Positions 43,239-56,148 are shown, numbered from the stretch's first letter. The stretch is 64,000 nt of DNA from Blakeslea trispora (GCA_025331445.1 JAIWNE010000136.1:16593-80592), one strand, 5' to 3'. Notes: generated by a model not told the origin, from the sequence alone. Translations and numbers: made by a program.

Positions 43239-44400
43239 CTGGAAAGTGAAATATCTTCTTAAGATTCAAAAGTGCGTAGGTTTACAGTTTTGGAATGTTC
43301 TTCCGTTTAAGTCTTAAGTGGATGTTATTTATCAATTAGAATAATTCGTAGTACAGCTTTTCTAATATCTGGTTAAATCCGTGTTTATCAACTAAATAGT
43401 TTTTGATATATTCAATCCTCTGCTTTTAAAATATATACAAACAATTCGATTATTAGTCAATATACATATTTAAGAAGCAAAAAGACTTTCCATTTTATGC
43501 TGACTATGTACACAGTTGTACTTGAAAAATATTTTCAATAACAATGATTTCAGCTTAGTCTTGAAGAACTAAAGCTCTAGTAAGATTGACATGAAGAGTC
43601 TAAATGATAATAGATAATGAAATTTACAGATGAGGTTACACACGTGTATCGCAATTTGTGCCTGTGCGCGGATATCAATGTGTGTAACTCAGGTCTACCA
43701 ACCAATCTGGTCATTGAGACATTTTTTTTCTTATATACCATCAAACTTTAAATCGTTGGCACTATAAAAAAGAAACACTTACAAGATTTGATCGTGGAAC
43801 CCTTTTGAGGCATGATTGATGATTTCTTTTTAGTCAGCCTGACATTTGACATTTGGTATACCTCAAGTCAAATAGCGACTTAGATAAGGTCAAACTCTGT
43901 TTGATTTGGAGTTTTTCCCTAAGTTCAACGAGAATTACGCTTCTATTATTTAATGCACATTTCAGACGCCTATTTTGTCTGTTAATTCTTGCAGTAGGCT
44001 ATTTGATACTTTCTTTATATTTAGATGCAGCTATGAATGAAAAGTAGACGACCTCATGTTTTTTGTATTGTAATGGAGCTAAGGATACAAAGTGAACTAC
44101 ACGATTTTTTTTTGCATTGCAATGTAGCTCAGAACACAAAATGGTATAGAGTATCCTATCTAATGAAGTGTCGCACATGATAGTAAACTACTCAAAACTT
44201 AATAATAAAAAGATCTTAATACGTGAGAATGAAGCACTCAAGAATTCATGCGTGGTACATTTTGGATTTTTAAATTGTGGTATTACAAGAGCATCTCGTT
44301 CATGCAGATGTCTTTATCACCTATTTCGAAGCTGCTGGATTACTTTAAAACCAGGTGAAAAAGTAGTGAGATGAATCCTTAATAATTTTCTTTTATTTAA
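43239..44400. other. AT-rich spacer
   Basis: No supported gene. An inverted pair GTTACACAC/GTGTGTAAC flanks about 40 bases near 43633-43690. It does not have tRNA box sequences. Confidence 0.45.
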
Positions 44401-44403
44401 AAA

Positions 44404-45279
44404 ATGGTTACCGCTATTTGTGATCGTGCTGTTGCTTTCTCTGAAAACGCTGTTATCCGTGTAGTTAGTGCACAAAGCATCACCCTGGAAGCAAAAGGTT
44501 CTGACTCTAGTCTGAAGATTAACTTCATGATAACAACAATAATTATCCCATGATGTTTTACTTTCTGAGATTCTTCAGAAAAGGTTCCACCCACAGAATC
44601 ATTGGTAATTTATTTTTAGAGATCTCCGTTGGTAAAAAGTATTTGTAGATTGACAAGTTTGACACAATAGGATCTTTGAATGTTTCTGCGTACATGTTTG
44701 ATGATTCAACCAGACCTCAAGCAAGTACCCGTGTAGGTGTTGAGAGTGTCTCGCCAATTCGCGAGCTCAACTTTGATGGAACGATCCTTGGGGCTGCCAT
44801 GCCTTTAGGAGTCATTCCTATTGATGGAACTGTTGCCCCTTCTGGGCGTGAATATAAGAAATTAAAGTTTCTTTTGTTCAAGTACATCTGGGAGAACTGG
44901 GACAACAAAAACTATGTTGCCTCCAACACTCCATCAAGGAGGCATTTGCCGATCATTTGGAGGACTTGTATGAAGACCTTGGTAAGTAGTTTGCTTTTTC
45001 TATTGATATAAAAAAGCCTAAACTCACGTTATAAACTACATAGTTGACGAAGAACTCATCGCCAATGATTGCAATCCCGTTGTCTCCAACGAAAAGAAGG
45101 AGAAAAGGCAGACCAAGATCAAGTCTTCCAAGCGTAAGGTGGTAGAGAAGGGTGCCAACCCAAAGATCATTCGAACTGATCTTCTCTCTGAAAGTTTGAA
45201 TAACTTTGTTGAGCTTATGAACGATGATATTCCGTTTCCCTCTGATCTCTTCGTCCCTTCTGGATCAATGAATATTTGA
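44404..45279 (+). pseudogene. Hypothetical protein gene upstream of the Helitron Rep (broken)
   Basis: ATG at 44404 (MVTAICDRAVAFSENAVI). Later blocks are NVSAYMFDDSTRP, SPIRELNFDGTILGAAMPLG, LLFKYIWENWDNKNY and EAFADHLEDLYEDL. A GT-AG intron (about 44991-45043) joins in phase to VDEELIANDC. A Lys-rich segment follows (NEKKEKRQTKIKSSKRK) and the gene ends at TGA 45277-45279. A stop near 44551 and a frame change near 44935 break it. It lies 290 bases upstream of the Rep/helicase ORF on the same strand, so it may be a second Helitron gene or captured cargo. I do not recognise the family. Confidence 0.5.
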
Positions 45280-45570
45280 TTTCCTTTAAGTTGAATAAAG
45301 CATTGCTATTCATCAATTTTTTAAATTACACAAGTAGTCAATAATTGTTTTACATTGTACTATCGCATTAAGCTTTTCTTGCTTTATGGTCCCATGATAC
45401 CATTATCGTGCTAAACCTGTGGCCATCACTGTATATTTAGTTGCACATACATGTGTGGCATTTCTGATTATAAGTATACTTTCGCGTATCTAACTTAGTA
45501 TCACTTTTTTTGTTTCAAAACATCTATATAAAACAGACATTTTTTTTCTTCAACTTATCATTTAATACAA

Positions 45571-47715
45571 TGTCCTCCTCTACAGCCGCTATCCGTGAAT
45601 TCACTTCTAGGTTTTGTTTTCAAAATAATTCTTGAACTCTTTCTTGACCACTCAGAGATCTCAAATCAAGAAGTTTTCAGGAATTTGCTGCTAAAACTCC
45701 CAATGGTTTTTGTTCTGTTTGCTTGGAAGTTCTCTATCCTGAACAGCAGCACTTCCCCTTATCTCCAACGCCGAGAACTTGAACCGCCACGCTGAAAATT
45801 ACAACCAATGACCAAAGATGTAAAGTTATGGTGTGTAAACGCCATTACAAAGGAAAGGAATCTGATTCCCTGTTTATGAATATTCTGGTCAGATTTTACT
45901 ATATTTTAGCAAACTCAGAGAATACTGATTTCTTTATAATTAAAGCCGATATTTGAAAGAAACAAAAAGTCTCAACTATCGTGAGCGCTCAATTATCTCA
46001 ACTGTAAAGCTTGTGTCCAAATTACAAGAAAATGGTCTCATCAGGAAGAATAGATCACTATGAACTTTCTGGTTCCTTTTAAGTAACTCACAACTATAAG
46101 TTTACAACCATGGTCTATTGTGGAACTTTGGAACTGTACCACCAACGTGGGGATCCTGAAGATATCAACAAGAAGGTTTATGCACCATATGCCGCATTGC
46201 AAGCAACTCATCCTTTCCTGGCAAGAAATGATCTTCAGCCATTCACCTATTCTTTGGTCAATTATCGTTTGAAAGAAAACACGAAGTTTGTTGGAATCAG
46301 AAATGTTAGACAGATAAGATGGCCTCACAACAGTTTGTTTCCTGGTGAGAATCCCAATCCTCAAGCTTCTGATGTTGACTTTTGCGATTTGTTCATTGGA
46401 CAAGATACCAATGGAAAAAAATCAGGATTTCACATCCTAGTTTGTTGGCGCTTGTGTTTTCTCACATTTTTACAACATGTACCTGGCATTACTCCATGTC
46501 CAAGCCCACGGAAGAGAACAAGCGTCTTCTCGAGAACCATGGAGGTATCTCCAAGGCAACAATCAACGGCGAGTCTTTGGCAGGATACACAAAGACCCTG
46601 CTTATGATGAAAGGCAGAAGATTCTCAAGAGATCAATTGTTTCTTTTCTTTATGCTGGACAACATCGAAAAAAACAATCTGTCTACTTACAATCGTTTGG
46701 TTGTTTCAACTAAAGAAAGATTCAAATTAAGACAAAAAGATATCGTCAACCCTGCTACCAAATCATACAATAAGAATATCATTTCCTCTATACCATACAC
46801 CATCCGATCATCATACGCATATAAAAGTAAAAATTATTTCAACCTTAGAACGATATTCACACATTTGTTTTCACCTCAACTCTTTCTTACCTTCAGCTGT
46901 GACGACTTTAGTCCCAATTTCAAAGCAGCAACTGGTACCGAATACCCTTGGGAAGACCCTGATCTATTTGCAAATCACTTCCATCGCAAATGAAATCACT
47001 TTTTTAATAAATATGCACTTGATCATTTTGCAGATTCAATTGGAGGAGTAAAAGAATACAGTTGGGTACTTGAGATTCAAGATCGAGGTGCTCCTCATAT
47101 ACATTGTGTTCTCTGGACAAACAAATCTGTGGAAGACCTTATAGCCTTGAATGTTGTCTCCTGTAAGATATTGCCAAAAAGAGCTCATGAGGACCCACTT
47201 TTGCACCGCCTTGTATTGAATCACCAATTGCATATCGGTAACGAAGTGTAAGCTATCCCTCTTAAGTTCAAATAATTTATCGTTTTTTGATCCTTTTTCT
47301 TAAAATTTTTCATTCAGATATTGTAAGCTTGCTGAAAACAAAAAATGTCAATTTGATTATCCAAAGCAGTCAGCACCAAGAATTGAGTTTGTTGAAGATA
47401 CATGCAATTATGAGAGAGGTGTAGAAGACATAAACATTAACAATTATAATCCATTTTTGCTTGCAACATGGAGAGCAAACATGGACATACAATACAACAA
47501 AGGCGAAGCAGCTGTAAGATATCTTGCAAAATATAGGGCGAAAAACGAAGCAGAAGCAGTAGTTGAAGTATCAAACAAAGGCTCTGGATACTTCCGAATG
47601 CAAGAAAAAAAGGAAAAGACCATTTTCAGAACAGAATTGTTGGCGCCATTGAAGCAGTCTATGATGTTATGGGATGGCATAAGCATCAAAGCTCTCGATC
47701 AGTTACGTTTTTGAA
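45571..47715 (+). pseudogene. Helitron Rep: zinc finger, Helitron-like N and HUH endonuclease
   Basis: ATG at 45571. An N-terminal CxxC (NGFCSVCLEVLY) precedes a frame with NYRERSIISTVKLVSKLQENG. The N domain continues from about 46110 (LQATHPFLARNDLQPFTYSL) to LFLTFSCDD and LFANHFHRK. After an intron-like gap to 47035 comes GGVKEYSWVLEIQDRGAPHI with the HUH motif HIHCVLW. Then, from 47320, follow FLLATWRANMDIQYN and the paired catalytic tyrosines in YLAKY. HUH with two tyrosines is the rolling-circle nickase signature of Helitrons. Frameshifts near 45770 and 46430, and stops between 45780 and 46100, show it is dead. Confidence 0.82.
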
Positions 47716-48189
47716 GACTGCTCTTCCATCTGATGATAGAAGATTGTTAAAATCGGATATCAAAGACATTAGCCCAGACAGTGGCGAGATTTTTTCTCGT
47801 TCTCATGTTGGTAAGTAAAAGAGACAGTACGTTGTAAATTTTTCAAAAACATTCCGACAAGAAGCAGTGGATGAAGAAGAAAGTTTGCTAGAACCTGAAA
47901 GTTTTACCACTAGCCGTGGCCCTCTCCAACAACAATCATTTTTGATGGACTATTGCCAAAGACCATTTGATCAGCAAAAACAAATTATGTTTTGAGAAGA
48001 AAAGAAAGCTACTAGCGAACATTCGATGAAAGTGATTTCAATGGTGAAAAGTATTATTATCAACAGATTGTAACAAAAAATGTTATATTAAACAACACCT
48101 TTGAGAACTTGAAATATCCTTATCAGTCGTAAAGAGGTAAAAATTATCAAAATCATACTTCAAAACTATCAGACAAGAACTAATTAATG

Positions 48190-49161
48190 GTATCTGCTAA
48201 ATAGATTATTTCGAGCATCTGATCAATATCCTTCAAGAATCAGGTGAAATTGTAGTTGAAGAGCATGAACAGTCAATCATAGAAGATCTTGGTGATGTGA
48301 ACGACTTTGAAAGAGGACCAGAGGTTGCTTCCAGGGAGCTAAGCGTTATGCTAAACAATGCAAACAGTTGTCAGAAAAGTATCTTTGAAGGTGTCATAAG
48401 CGAACTGAGAACGAACTCTGTTGTGTTTATCTCGGGTGCTGCTGGTACCGGAAAGTCTTATCTATTAAAAATGTTTGAGAGACACTATAAAGCTCAAAAC
48501 TACAAGGTAATTTGAATGACTTTACTGTCTCTATATCTAGACTTAACACCCTATATTGAAACAGATTTTCAAATTGGCTCCAACCGGTGTAGCTGCACAC
48601 AATATCAACGGTATGACAGTTCATCGCTTTTTCGGTATGAAGACCTCTACCAATACACCTGACTACAACAAACTGGACGAACTTGTAAAACTGTATCCCA
48701 AAATAATGCTATTGATGGATGAGTACTCTATGATTAGCAATACGCTTTTGAATACTCTCAACGATGCATTGATAAGAACCACCAACAGATGTGTTGGTAT
48801 GGGTGGCATAAAAACTGTGTTTTTTGGTGATATTGTCCAGCTCTTACCGGTCAAGATGAATGAAGGACCAATCTGGGATTCTGACATGTACAACTACGCA
48901 CCAAAGTATTCGCTTCATATGCCTGTTAGACAACTTGACTCTGAGTTGATTGCCGTTTTAAAAAAAGTCTGTATATGCGAGTTTGACGAGCAAGTTATAA
49001 AATTCAAAAACAAGCGTACTGTCCTGAAAAACCATGTCCCTACAAAATGCCTTCGTCTTTATACTACCAGAATCAATGTAGATAAGCCCAACGCCAAAGA
49101 TTTCGACGAATTAGAAGGCGAAGCAACAACTTACAGTTCTCTTGACTTTTACAATGGAAAT
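48190..49161 (+). pseudogene. Helitron Pif1-type helicase domain, 3' truncated
   Basis: Walker A is in FISGAAGTGKSYLLKMF (48427-48477). An intron of about 60 bases (GTAATT at about 48508 to ACAG at 48564) leads to LAPTGVAAHNINGMTVHRFF. The Walker B-like LLMDEYSMIS and the VFFGDIVQLLPV motif follow. The region runs open to about 49161 and then joins Tc1-B, losing the C-terminal helicase motifs. Family role: unwinding during rolling-circle transposition. Confidence 0.85.
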
Positions 49162-49757
49162 GCAGGAACGGGAGCATTTTCTTCTTCATCGCTGTCAATC
49201 TCCATGGTCTCCTTCTTTCGTGCTTCTTCCATCAGAAAACGAGCCTTACGAACATAGTCCTGGGCAGTACGCACTACAATCCCAGTTTCCCTGGCATCTT
49301 CAGAGGCGAACTTTCCTTCCAAGAAGACCAAGCGGAAGAGTTCGTTGACCTTTTAAATGAAGAGTGTTATTAGTTTCTTTTCTTAACTTTGTACTGTAGT
49401 TTAGTGCTTTACCTGAGTCTCAGTGTACTTGCGGTACTGAGTCTTTACAATCTGGTGGGCCTTGGGGACTGCATCAACATCAACGCTGCTTTGGGAAACT
49501 TTTTTGACCTTACTGCCCGCTGTATTTGAATTGACGGCGACAGGCATGAAGTTTGACAATGTCAAAATTTGTTGAACCTCATTGTGAGGGCTGTTGGTGT
49601 TGACCCATTCCATTTCAACTACTTGGACAAAGTCATCTTGAATGCTACGAGTTTTGCATTGCTCAAAGGCATCAGCTTCAAGTCCTTGAAAGCATTCTTC
49701 AACAATGGCGCAGTGCTTGTCCATAACAAAAGAGTAAGAGTTGTTGGTGCTTGACAT
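49162..49757 (-). pseudogene. Tc1-B transposase fragment (N-terminal part only)
   Basis: Exon 1 is 49757-49413 (ATG at 49757) and the start of exon 2 is 49349-49162, with the same intron position as Tc1-A. It keeps the HTH (GKFASEDARETGIVVRTAQD) but none of the catalytic Asp or Glu residues. Reading is open across both pieces. Confidence 0.8.
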
Positions 49758-49979
49758 TTTTAGTAAGTAGAAAATAATAAGAGTATCAGTGAGAGATATG
49801 GAATGTTAGAAAGACAAGTTACTCATTTCTTTTATAGAAAAAAATTAACAGCCATCATCTTGTCAAGAACGACAGCTATGATATTAATGTATGTAATGAA
49901 CATAGTTGAAACGTTATTAATAATCAGTGGAAGAGAGTTTTAGACAAGATAATGATGAGCGCAGAGTACATAAAAATTT

Positions 49980-50510
49980 TAATGAACATAATGGCGTAAT
50001 GAACATAAAAAACTTAATGAATGTAATGAACATAATGGCGTAATGAACATAAAAAACTTAATGAATGTAATGAACATAATGGCGTAATGAACATTATGAA
50101 AGTAATGGTGTGATAGCGGAGAAAGTCAGTGCACAAGCTGTCAAAATGTGATGTACATAAAAATCTTAATGAACATAATGGCGTGATGAACATAAAAAAC
50201 TTAATGAACGTAATGAACAAAATGAATATAATGATACAATAATGAAGTCGGAGTATATAAATTCAGAAAAAAAAAACTCAAATGCACACAAGAACTATAA
50301 TGAACATAATGAACATAATGACGCAACACAGTAAGCAAATTTAATGAACATAAGCATCTTAATGAACACAATGGTATTAATGAACATAATCATATCTATA
50401 AGCAGAACAATCTTAATGAACATAACAATATTAATGAACATAATATTTATATTAAACATAACATATCTAAAGAGCATAACGTTTTCAATGAACATTACAT
50501 TTTTGATAAA
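49980..50510. repeat. Degenerate AATGAACATAA tandem array in Tc1-B
   Basis: Same repeat family as 33160-33700, with a different number and order of units (for example three copies of a GGCGTAATGAACATAAAAAAC unit at about 49985-50090), showing unit turnover between copies. Confidence 0.9.
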
Positions 50511-50976
50511 CAGAGCAATTTTATAAAAATCAAAAAGTTCTCATACAATGCAACATAACGGACGCTTTCATACTGCTTCTACAACGAAAGAATAGTTGCA
50601 AGTAAAAGCAGAAGACAGACGTAATTTGTGTACCTGACATACTTGCGAAGCAAAAAAAAAAAAAATTAAAGAGCGCATCAAAAATTTAAATACAGTGAGC
50701 GCGAAATGATGTTCTACAGGCTCGCGAAGACTTTAACAGGAAAATGGCAACACCTATCACCTCAACGGAGCACAGACGGTATGACAAAGAGGGAAGGCAT
50801 TACGTATCGTCATAGTCATAAAATGTAATTGCTTTCAGGGACATAAAGAATAGCCAAAGAAACTGCGCTGTCATTTACAGTAAGGTTTATAAGCCAACAA
50901 TGCTTGTTTACGTATATAACACTGATCTACAAAATTTTTTAATTTGCTGAAGCTTTTTTATACGCTTATTACATCA

Positions 50977-51480
50977 ATGATATTCTCTACTCTTGTCAAG
51001 AAAAACAAGAAGGCGCAAGAAGCAATCTCTACGCAAGAAGTGATCTCTACGTAACAAGCAATTCCTTCGCAAGATTCAGCTATATCGGTTGAAACACCAA
51101 CTGGATTCAACTTGAATGAAAAAACGAACTACGACGAGTTGCCGCAATCGATCGTTCAACTGGATTCATCTTTTAACCAGAACTTGAGACTAGAAGGTAG
51201 TGCATCCACAGCGGAAAAGGCTTCTGAAACACAAGAAAAGTATAAGTCTGCAAAAAGAAGAAGAAACTACAGAGAGGAAGATACCCATAACTGCCTCCAC
51301 TCATACTTTGATATGGGCTTGACAATACGAGAGATTCATCACATAACAGGAATGTGCATAGGATCTATTCAACTACGTGTCAAGAAACAGAGAAAGAAAT
51401 ACCCTGAAAGACGTAGAGACATCAAAGTTACAGATGAAATGATCGACAACTTAAAGCAGCTTTGCGTGAGGCAAATCTAA
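50977..51480 (+). pseudogene. Tc1-B second gene: small HTH protein (one nonsense codon)
   Basis: ATG at 50977, stop at 51478-51480, 168 codons. Homologous to 34607-35092, with a few extra codons in the N-terminal QEAI repeats. A TAA at 51053-51055 lies in that repeat. From 51056 on it is open, with the HTH (MGLTIREIHHITGMCIGSIQ) and RVKKQRKKYPERRRD. The stop in Tc1-A is at a different codon, so both are independently broken versions of one protein. Confidence 0.7.
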
Positions 51481-51977
51481 AAACAAATAGCTTTACACTT
51501 TCAATAAAGCTTGCTTTTGTGAGCATTTCTACTTTACAATTTTAAGACTGATGTTTGAACGAATAGCAATATATACGCGCAACTTAACAGCTGAATTGCT
51601 GTATTCTGAAACCAAGTGCGTATAAACTAACTTGTGGAAATTCCTGCACATGTAAAGTGTCTTTGAAAATTGAACTGTAAAACGCTCAACATTTTAACTC
51701 TTTTATTCACTACGTATGTAGACATTAATGCAAATATACTACCAAATACACTCTAATTATTCCATACAATTTAACTTCAAACGTATGACCTACGAGCGCT
51801 TTCAAAAAATTTATTTAAGAGTGGTAAGTAGATTGTGTTGTTGCTTATGTAGAATTGCGTTAGAACTTTAGTTGTTAATGTATACCAAAAAACTTCTTGA
51901 TCGCTATTTGAAAAACATATATAAAATATTCAAAAACCAAATATACGTGCTTTAGATTACTTTTGATGGCGAAATTG

Positions 51978-52163
51978 ATTTTTTGAGTTGTATTTTGAAA
52001 TGTCTCTGCAAAGCATTTCTTTGAAGAGTAATATCTATTGCCCGATTCAAAGACCGCGAACTACAGTTCAATCAAAGCAATTTTTTTGGCAAAGGCCGCA
52101 AAGACAGTCTCAAAAGCCGTGATCCAAAATCTCAAAGGGCGCCAACTAAAAGGCAAAAACCAG
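51978..52163 (-). repeat. Right terminal inverted repeat of Tc1-B
   Basis: Matches 35594-35779 with one or two differences and ends GGCAAAAACCAG followed by TA. Confidence 0.92.
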
Positions 52164-52192
52164 TATTCAGTACCTGAGTTTTTTGGTAATTG

Positions 52193-55100
52193 TTATGCAA
52201 AGACAAGATGGTAAGCCCATACGGTTTTCTTGATATTTGTCTGTTTACCAAGATTGCTCGCTGCGAACTCAAAGGAAGAATCAGGTAAAGGACAGGGAAA
52301 CTTTTTGGATCGTCTCAATCCCAATGTAACCCAATGGTTGTCATTCACTCTTTGCAACAAGACAGGTTGAGGGAGCTTCTTCTTGATCTTGGCATCTGTG
52401 TAGTCGGGCAAAAGAGGAAGATAGCTTACTCCTCTTGTACTTGTATACTTTTTTTCGCTATAGAGCACAACAGGCACAAAAAAAGTATCAGCTGCAAGCT
52501 GTGCACAACCAACAGAAGAGAAATAATGTTCTTGACCGCAGTAGAACACAACATCACCGTTATCTTCGTCGCTCGAGAAAAGTTCATACTTGATTGTCTC
52601 GCTGCCAACTTCTTCTTCAATACCATAGCATACCCTTTTTTTAACATCCTCAAAATCAAAATAATCTTTGAAGATGTCTTTGTAAAATTTTTCATTGTTC
52701 AAAAGGGTATCTCTCATCTTCTTTTTGACAGTCCAAAATTCATCTTCATTGTCGAATATCTGGACAGCTAATGCTCTCCATCCACAAAACCCATTACCTA
52801 CAACATCAATAACTACGCTGTAGTTTTCCTTTGGTATGTTGGGATCAACTTGCGAAAGTAAGCGGTCATAGTAAGAGTCTGTTGTTTTGCGAATATTGTC
52901 TTGCGTTAGTACTTCACCCTTTGTATCAAACACAATGCATACCATCAGCTTCTAATTCTTGATCAGTGACTTCTTGACTTTGTTCTTCATATTCATCTTC
53001 TAGAACTACATCTACTTTATGCTTTTTGGCAGTTGTTTGGTGATCTGCATTGCTCTTTCTTTTCTTGTCTGAACTGGGAGTCTTAAAAAGATTTTTTCTT
53101 TTTTCCAAGAAGGCTTCCATTACTCTCTCTACACCTATCTTTTGTCGCTTGTCTTTCTTTGGCCGGCCTTTGGATATCATTGACATTCCTGGGTTTTTTA
53201 CCAAATCCAAGCTATCCTCCTTAGCCTTTTCTTCAACTGTTTGAAGGTTGTCGAGAATTGTCTGCATCTCTTGATGGGAGACTAATTCTGAGAAAATCTC
53301 TTCAATGCTTTTGAATAATGTGTGTAGCTTATACAGATATTGCTTTTTTAAGCTATCCATCAACTCAAACTTCTTCGATCTTCCTGTTACTTCAGACACC
53401 TTCTGACTGTTAGCATGCAATGCTTCTACTCTTTCTTCTTCGTCTTCGTTGTCTTGTGGTACATCAGGAATACCACCAATTCCTCTTACTACAAAGATGA
53501 TTACAATTTAAACAAGAGGAATATCAATCACGCAACTCTCTTGGAAACTTACCTTGGCCATTTTGGTACAATATGTGCCATCGTTCATGAACTTCTGTCA
53601 GGGGAATGCAGCCATAGGTCTTGATTGCTTTGACAAGAGTATGCTTACAAGGAAGCCTGAGGCAATTCTTTGTATAGCAAGAGCAGTCATCGTCATCAAG
53701 TTTGCCGGCTTCTTCCAAAGCTAGCCCTTTGATCAATTGGTTCTTGATCTTAACCAAGGCAAAAGCAGTTACTCTTCTTACTAAGGGCTGAAGAAGATCG
53801 TAGACAGGGCTCAATACAACTTCTTTTCTCACAGTGAGACTTTCTTTTTCTTGCTGGTGGTTTCTGTAGTTCTCCTAATAATATTTTAGTATTATGTAAC
53901 TCATAGAAAGTTGTTAAATTCATCTTACTCTAATTTGGTACCACTTATCAATTGTCTCAGTAACAGAACCAATGAAGCCTTTTGAGTTCCTATTGAAATG
54001 CTGAATAGCAGCATGAGTTCCTTCTACCCGGTTGGTGGTACGGCAGCCCATGTGTAAATGTTGATCAACATCCAAAGAAATCCAATGCTTTCTCTGAGTA
54101 AGCATTCTAAAGGTATGCAGTAGTATGTTAATAAGTCTTCAAACAAACAATTTCTGTTGACTATTTACCCATTCATATATTCCATCAAATCATCAGTTCC
54201 ACCTGCCTTCAACAACCCTTCTTCTTCCATCAGGCTTCTGTACCTTTGCATGCATTCATTTAGCTGCTCCTCCGTTTTACAACCCAAAGCAAGTTCATTG
54301 ATAATGAAACTCAATTTCTCGCGTCTATCCTTGAGTTTCTCTTTGTCTATAATGAATAGTTTTTAGAATTGATTACAAACGAGGAGCAAAATAAATACCT
54401 TTCAACGAAAGCATGTTTTCAATGAACTTTTTCATAAAGTTGTGCTTTATGTGCACATAGCACAAGACATTTAAGGATTCAGGGAATACTTCTTTGATAG
54501 CATGTCTTATGCTGGCATCATTATCCGTCACAAATACCTTTGGGAGCTCATTGCTTGAACCTTCCGGCCAAGCAGTATTTCGAAGGGCTTTTAAGGCCCA
54601 CAAGTAACTTTCTCTAGTCTCTCTATCCAGTCAAGCAGCAGCAACAGGAATAGTAGCTAGCTGGTTTCCTTTTTGTTCTCCTTCTCTGGAAGCCAGAGTG
54701 CTAGGAACAACAAAGTTGAGCAGCTTCATTTTCTGCTTGTTGGTGTTATAGGTTGTGTCTAAGACAACAGCTTCAGGGAAGCGACACAACTCTTCGACGG
54801 CATTGTTGTGGATGAAGAAAATTGAGTTGACCCTGTTCTCTTCATCTACGCGATAGCTAACATGATAGCCTTTGTCCTGAAGATGTCTGATAAAATCAGA
54901 CATATTTTCATCGTTTCTAGTAATCAGCTGCTTCATGTTGTCGAGATCCTTTTTGATGATGTTGTTCACACCAAGAAGTCCCAAGAACTGTATCATATAT
55001 ATTTAAGCATTAGTAAAAAATGTTTGTATCTAGTCCAAAAAGATAAATTCCTCTTACCCCCAAAGTCTCAGAGGATGTCTTTGTACGGAGCAATTCTACT

Positions 55101-55626
55101 GCAATTCCATAGTTCTCAGGATTCAATGTTCTAGCAGCATGGTAACTAGTAGGATTTTTGGCCAACTGGTGGTTGTGTGCGGAATCTGAGCGCTTGATAA
55201 GAAATTTGCCAGTCTTCTTTACTACATAGCCGTAGAAATAACAGGGACAATCCAATTTTGTAAGCGAGCTGTTGTCGTTGTTGGAAGACCCGTTTTCGAT
55301 TACGGCAGTGGCTTTCTTTCCAGTTCGGTACTTTCCACTGTGAACACAAGCCATAGTCAAATGACCGGTCTTCAAGTCCGAGGTCTTTGTTACCATAGGG
55401 CAGTTATGCTTGAGACCAAGGTTCATAGCTGCAGTGCGAGCTGAATCCAAACTGTCAAACATTGAGCCTGGGCTAAATTTGTCTTCGAATTCAACAGTTA
55501 ACCGGTTATAAGCAGGATCTTCCTGGTAATCCCGAGATCAACAAACATATCAGTAGTACTTCTGGATTCGCTTTGGATATCCAAATTTGTATCTACAGTA
55601 CAATCTATAGTTTCTGTATCGCTCAT
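52193..55626 (-). pseudogene. MULE-2L transposase with SWIM finger, AT-hook-like motif and OTU protease domain
   Basis: Start at 55626 (MSDTETIDCTVDTN), stop at 52193-52195, several short introns (for example GTAAGAGG at about 55064 to ATACAG). The WRKY/GCM1-like finger is MACVHSGKY, CPCYFYG and AHNHQL. The DDE residues are D in AVVLDTTYNTN, D in VFVTDNDASIRH and E in NRVEGTHAAI. The SWIM finger is CSCYTKN with LPCKH. A Lys-rich linker has KGRPKKDKRQK. The last exon (about 52945-52193) is a full OTU-like domain: Cys in GNGFCGWRAL, His in NDNHWVTLGL. Lesions: TGA at 54631-54633, where the right arm has TGG, and a one-base loss near 55535. Compared with MULE-1 the domain order is the same but sequence is well diverged. 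Terminal repeats not identified. Confidence 0.83.
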
Positions 55627-56148
55627 GTTTGAATTCAAGTTGCAAAAGGTGTAGAAATTTGAGTTGTTTAAGAATAAAAAGGCAAGTGAGTACTTTGATA
55701 ACTTTTTGTTGTAAAAAAGAGAGAAAATGTTTCTAACTAATGAATTTACAACGACTATTTATACAAAACGACTTGAGATTGGTTTATCCGAGTATTTAAG
55801 CTGAGAGTAGAAATGATTGTTGATGAGCAAGCTTCAAAGACTTGCTCTTGTTACAACAATGGCTATTATTATTGATGTATGACTAGTTTGGAACTGTACT
55901 AAGGGATTGATTGGTTTAACTCTGAAGTTGATCTCAGCTGTCACCTATATTTAGGATACGCAATTTATCTGATTGATACTCAGTTTGAGTCTACGTAGTT
56001 ATATCTTGCATTTCAGGGTGAATCCCTTAGCCTTTACTTAACTAGGTAATGACTCCAATTCAGATACATAGAGTTCATTTTGTAGAATTTTTCTTTAACT
56101 ATTATGATATTACAATATACATCTTTAATAAAGCAGTTATGGTACAAT
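55627..56148. other. MULE-2L upstream region
   Basis: AT-rich sequence between the MULE-2L start codon and CACTA-4L, present inverted at 60357-60874. It should contain the MULE promoter and inverted repeat, but without the opposite end I could not define a terminal repeat. Confidence 0.5.

Larger units (their letters stand above)
45571..49161 (+). mobile_element. Decayed Helitron coding region, 3' end replaced by Tc1-B
   Basis: N-terminal zinc finger, Helitron-like N domain, HUH Rep and Pif1-type helicase follow in the usual order on the plus strand, with several frameshifts. The helicase breaks off at 49161, where sequence becomes Tc1-B. Neither Helitron terminus (5' TC or 3' CTRR with hairpin) could be located with confidence. 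Confidence 0.8.
49162..52163. mobile_element. Tc1-B: truncated second copy of the Tc1-like element
   Basis: Very similar to 32348-35779 of Tc1-A but without the left inverted repeat and most of the transposase. It lacks the solo LTR, and starts abruptly inside transposase exon 2 where it abuts Helitron sequence (GCAGGAACGGGAGC at 49162). The right inverted repeat (51978-52163) is complete and followed by TA (52164-52165). The missing half means the copy arrived by deletion or ectopic recombination after insertion. Confidence 0.85.

Noticed and set aside
43633..43690. Inverted GTTACACAC/GTGTGTAAC pair as a possible tRNA or structured RNA
   Set aside because: No A-box or B-box (GGTTCRANNCC) sequence, and no cloverleaf can be drawn.
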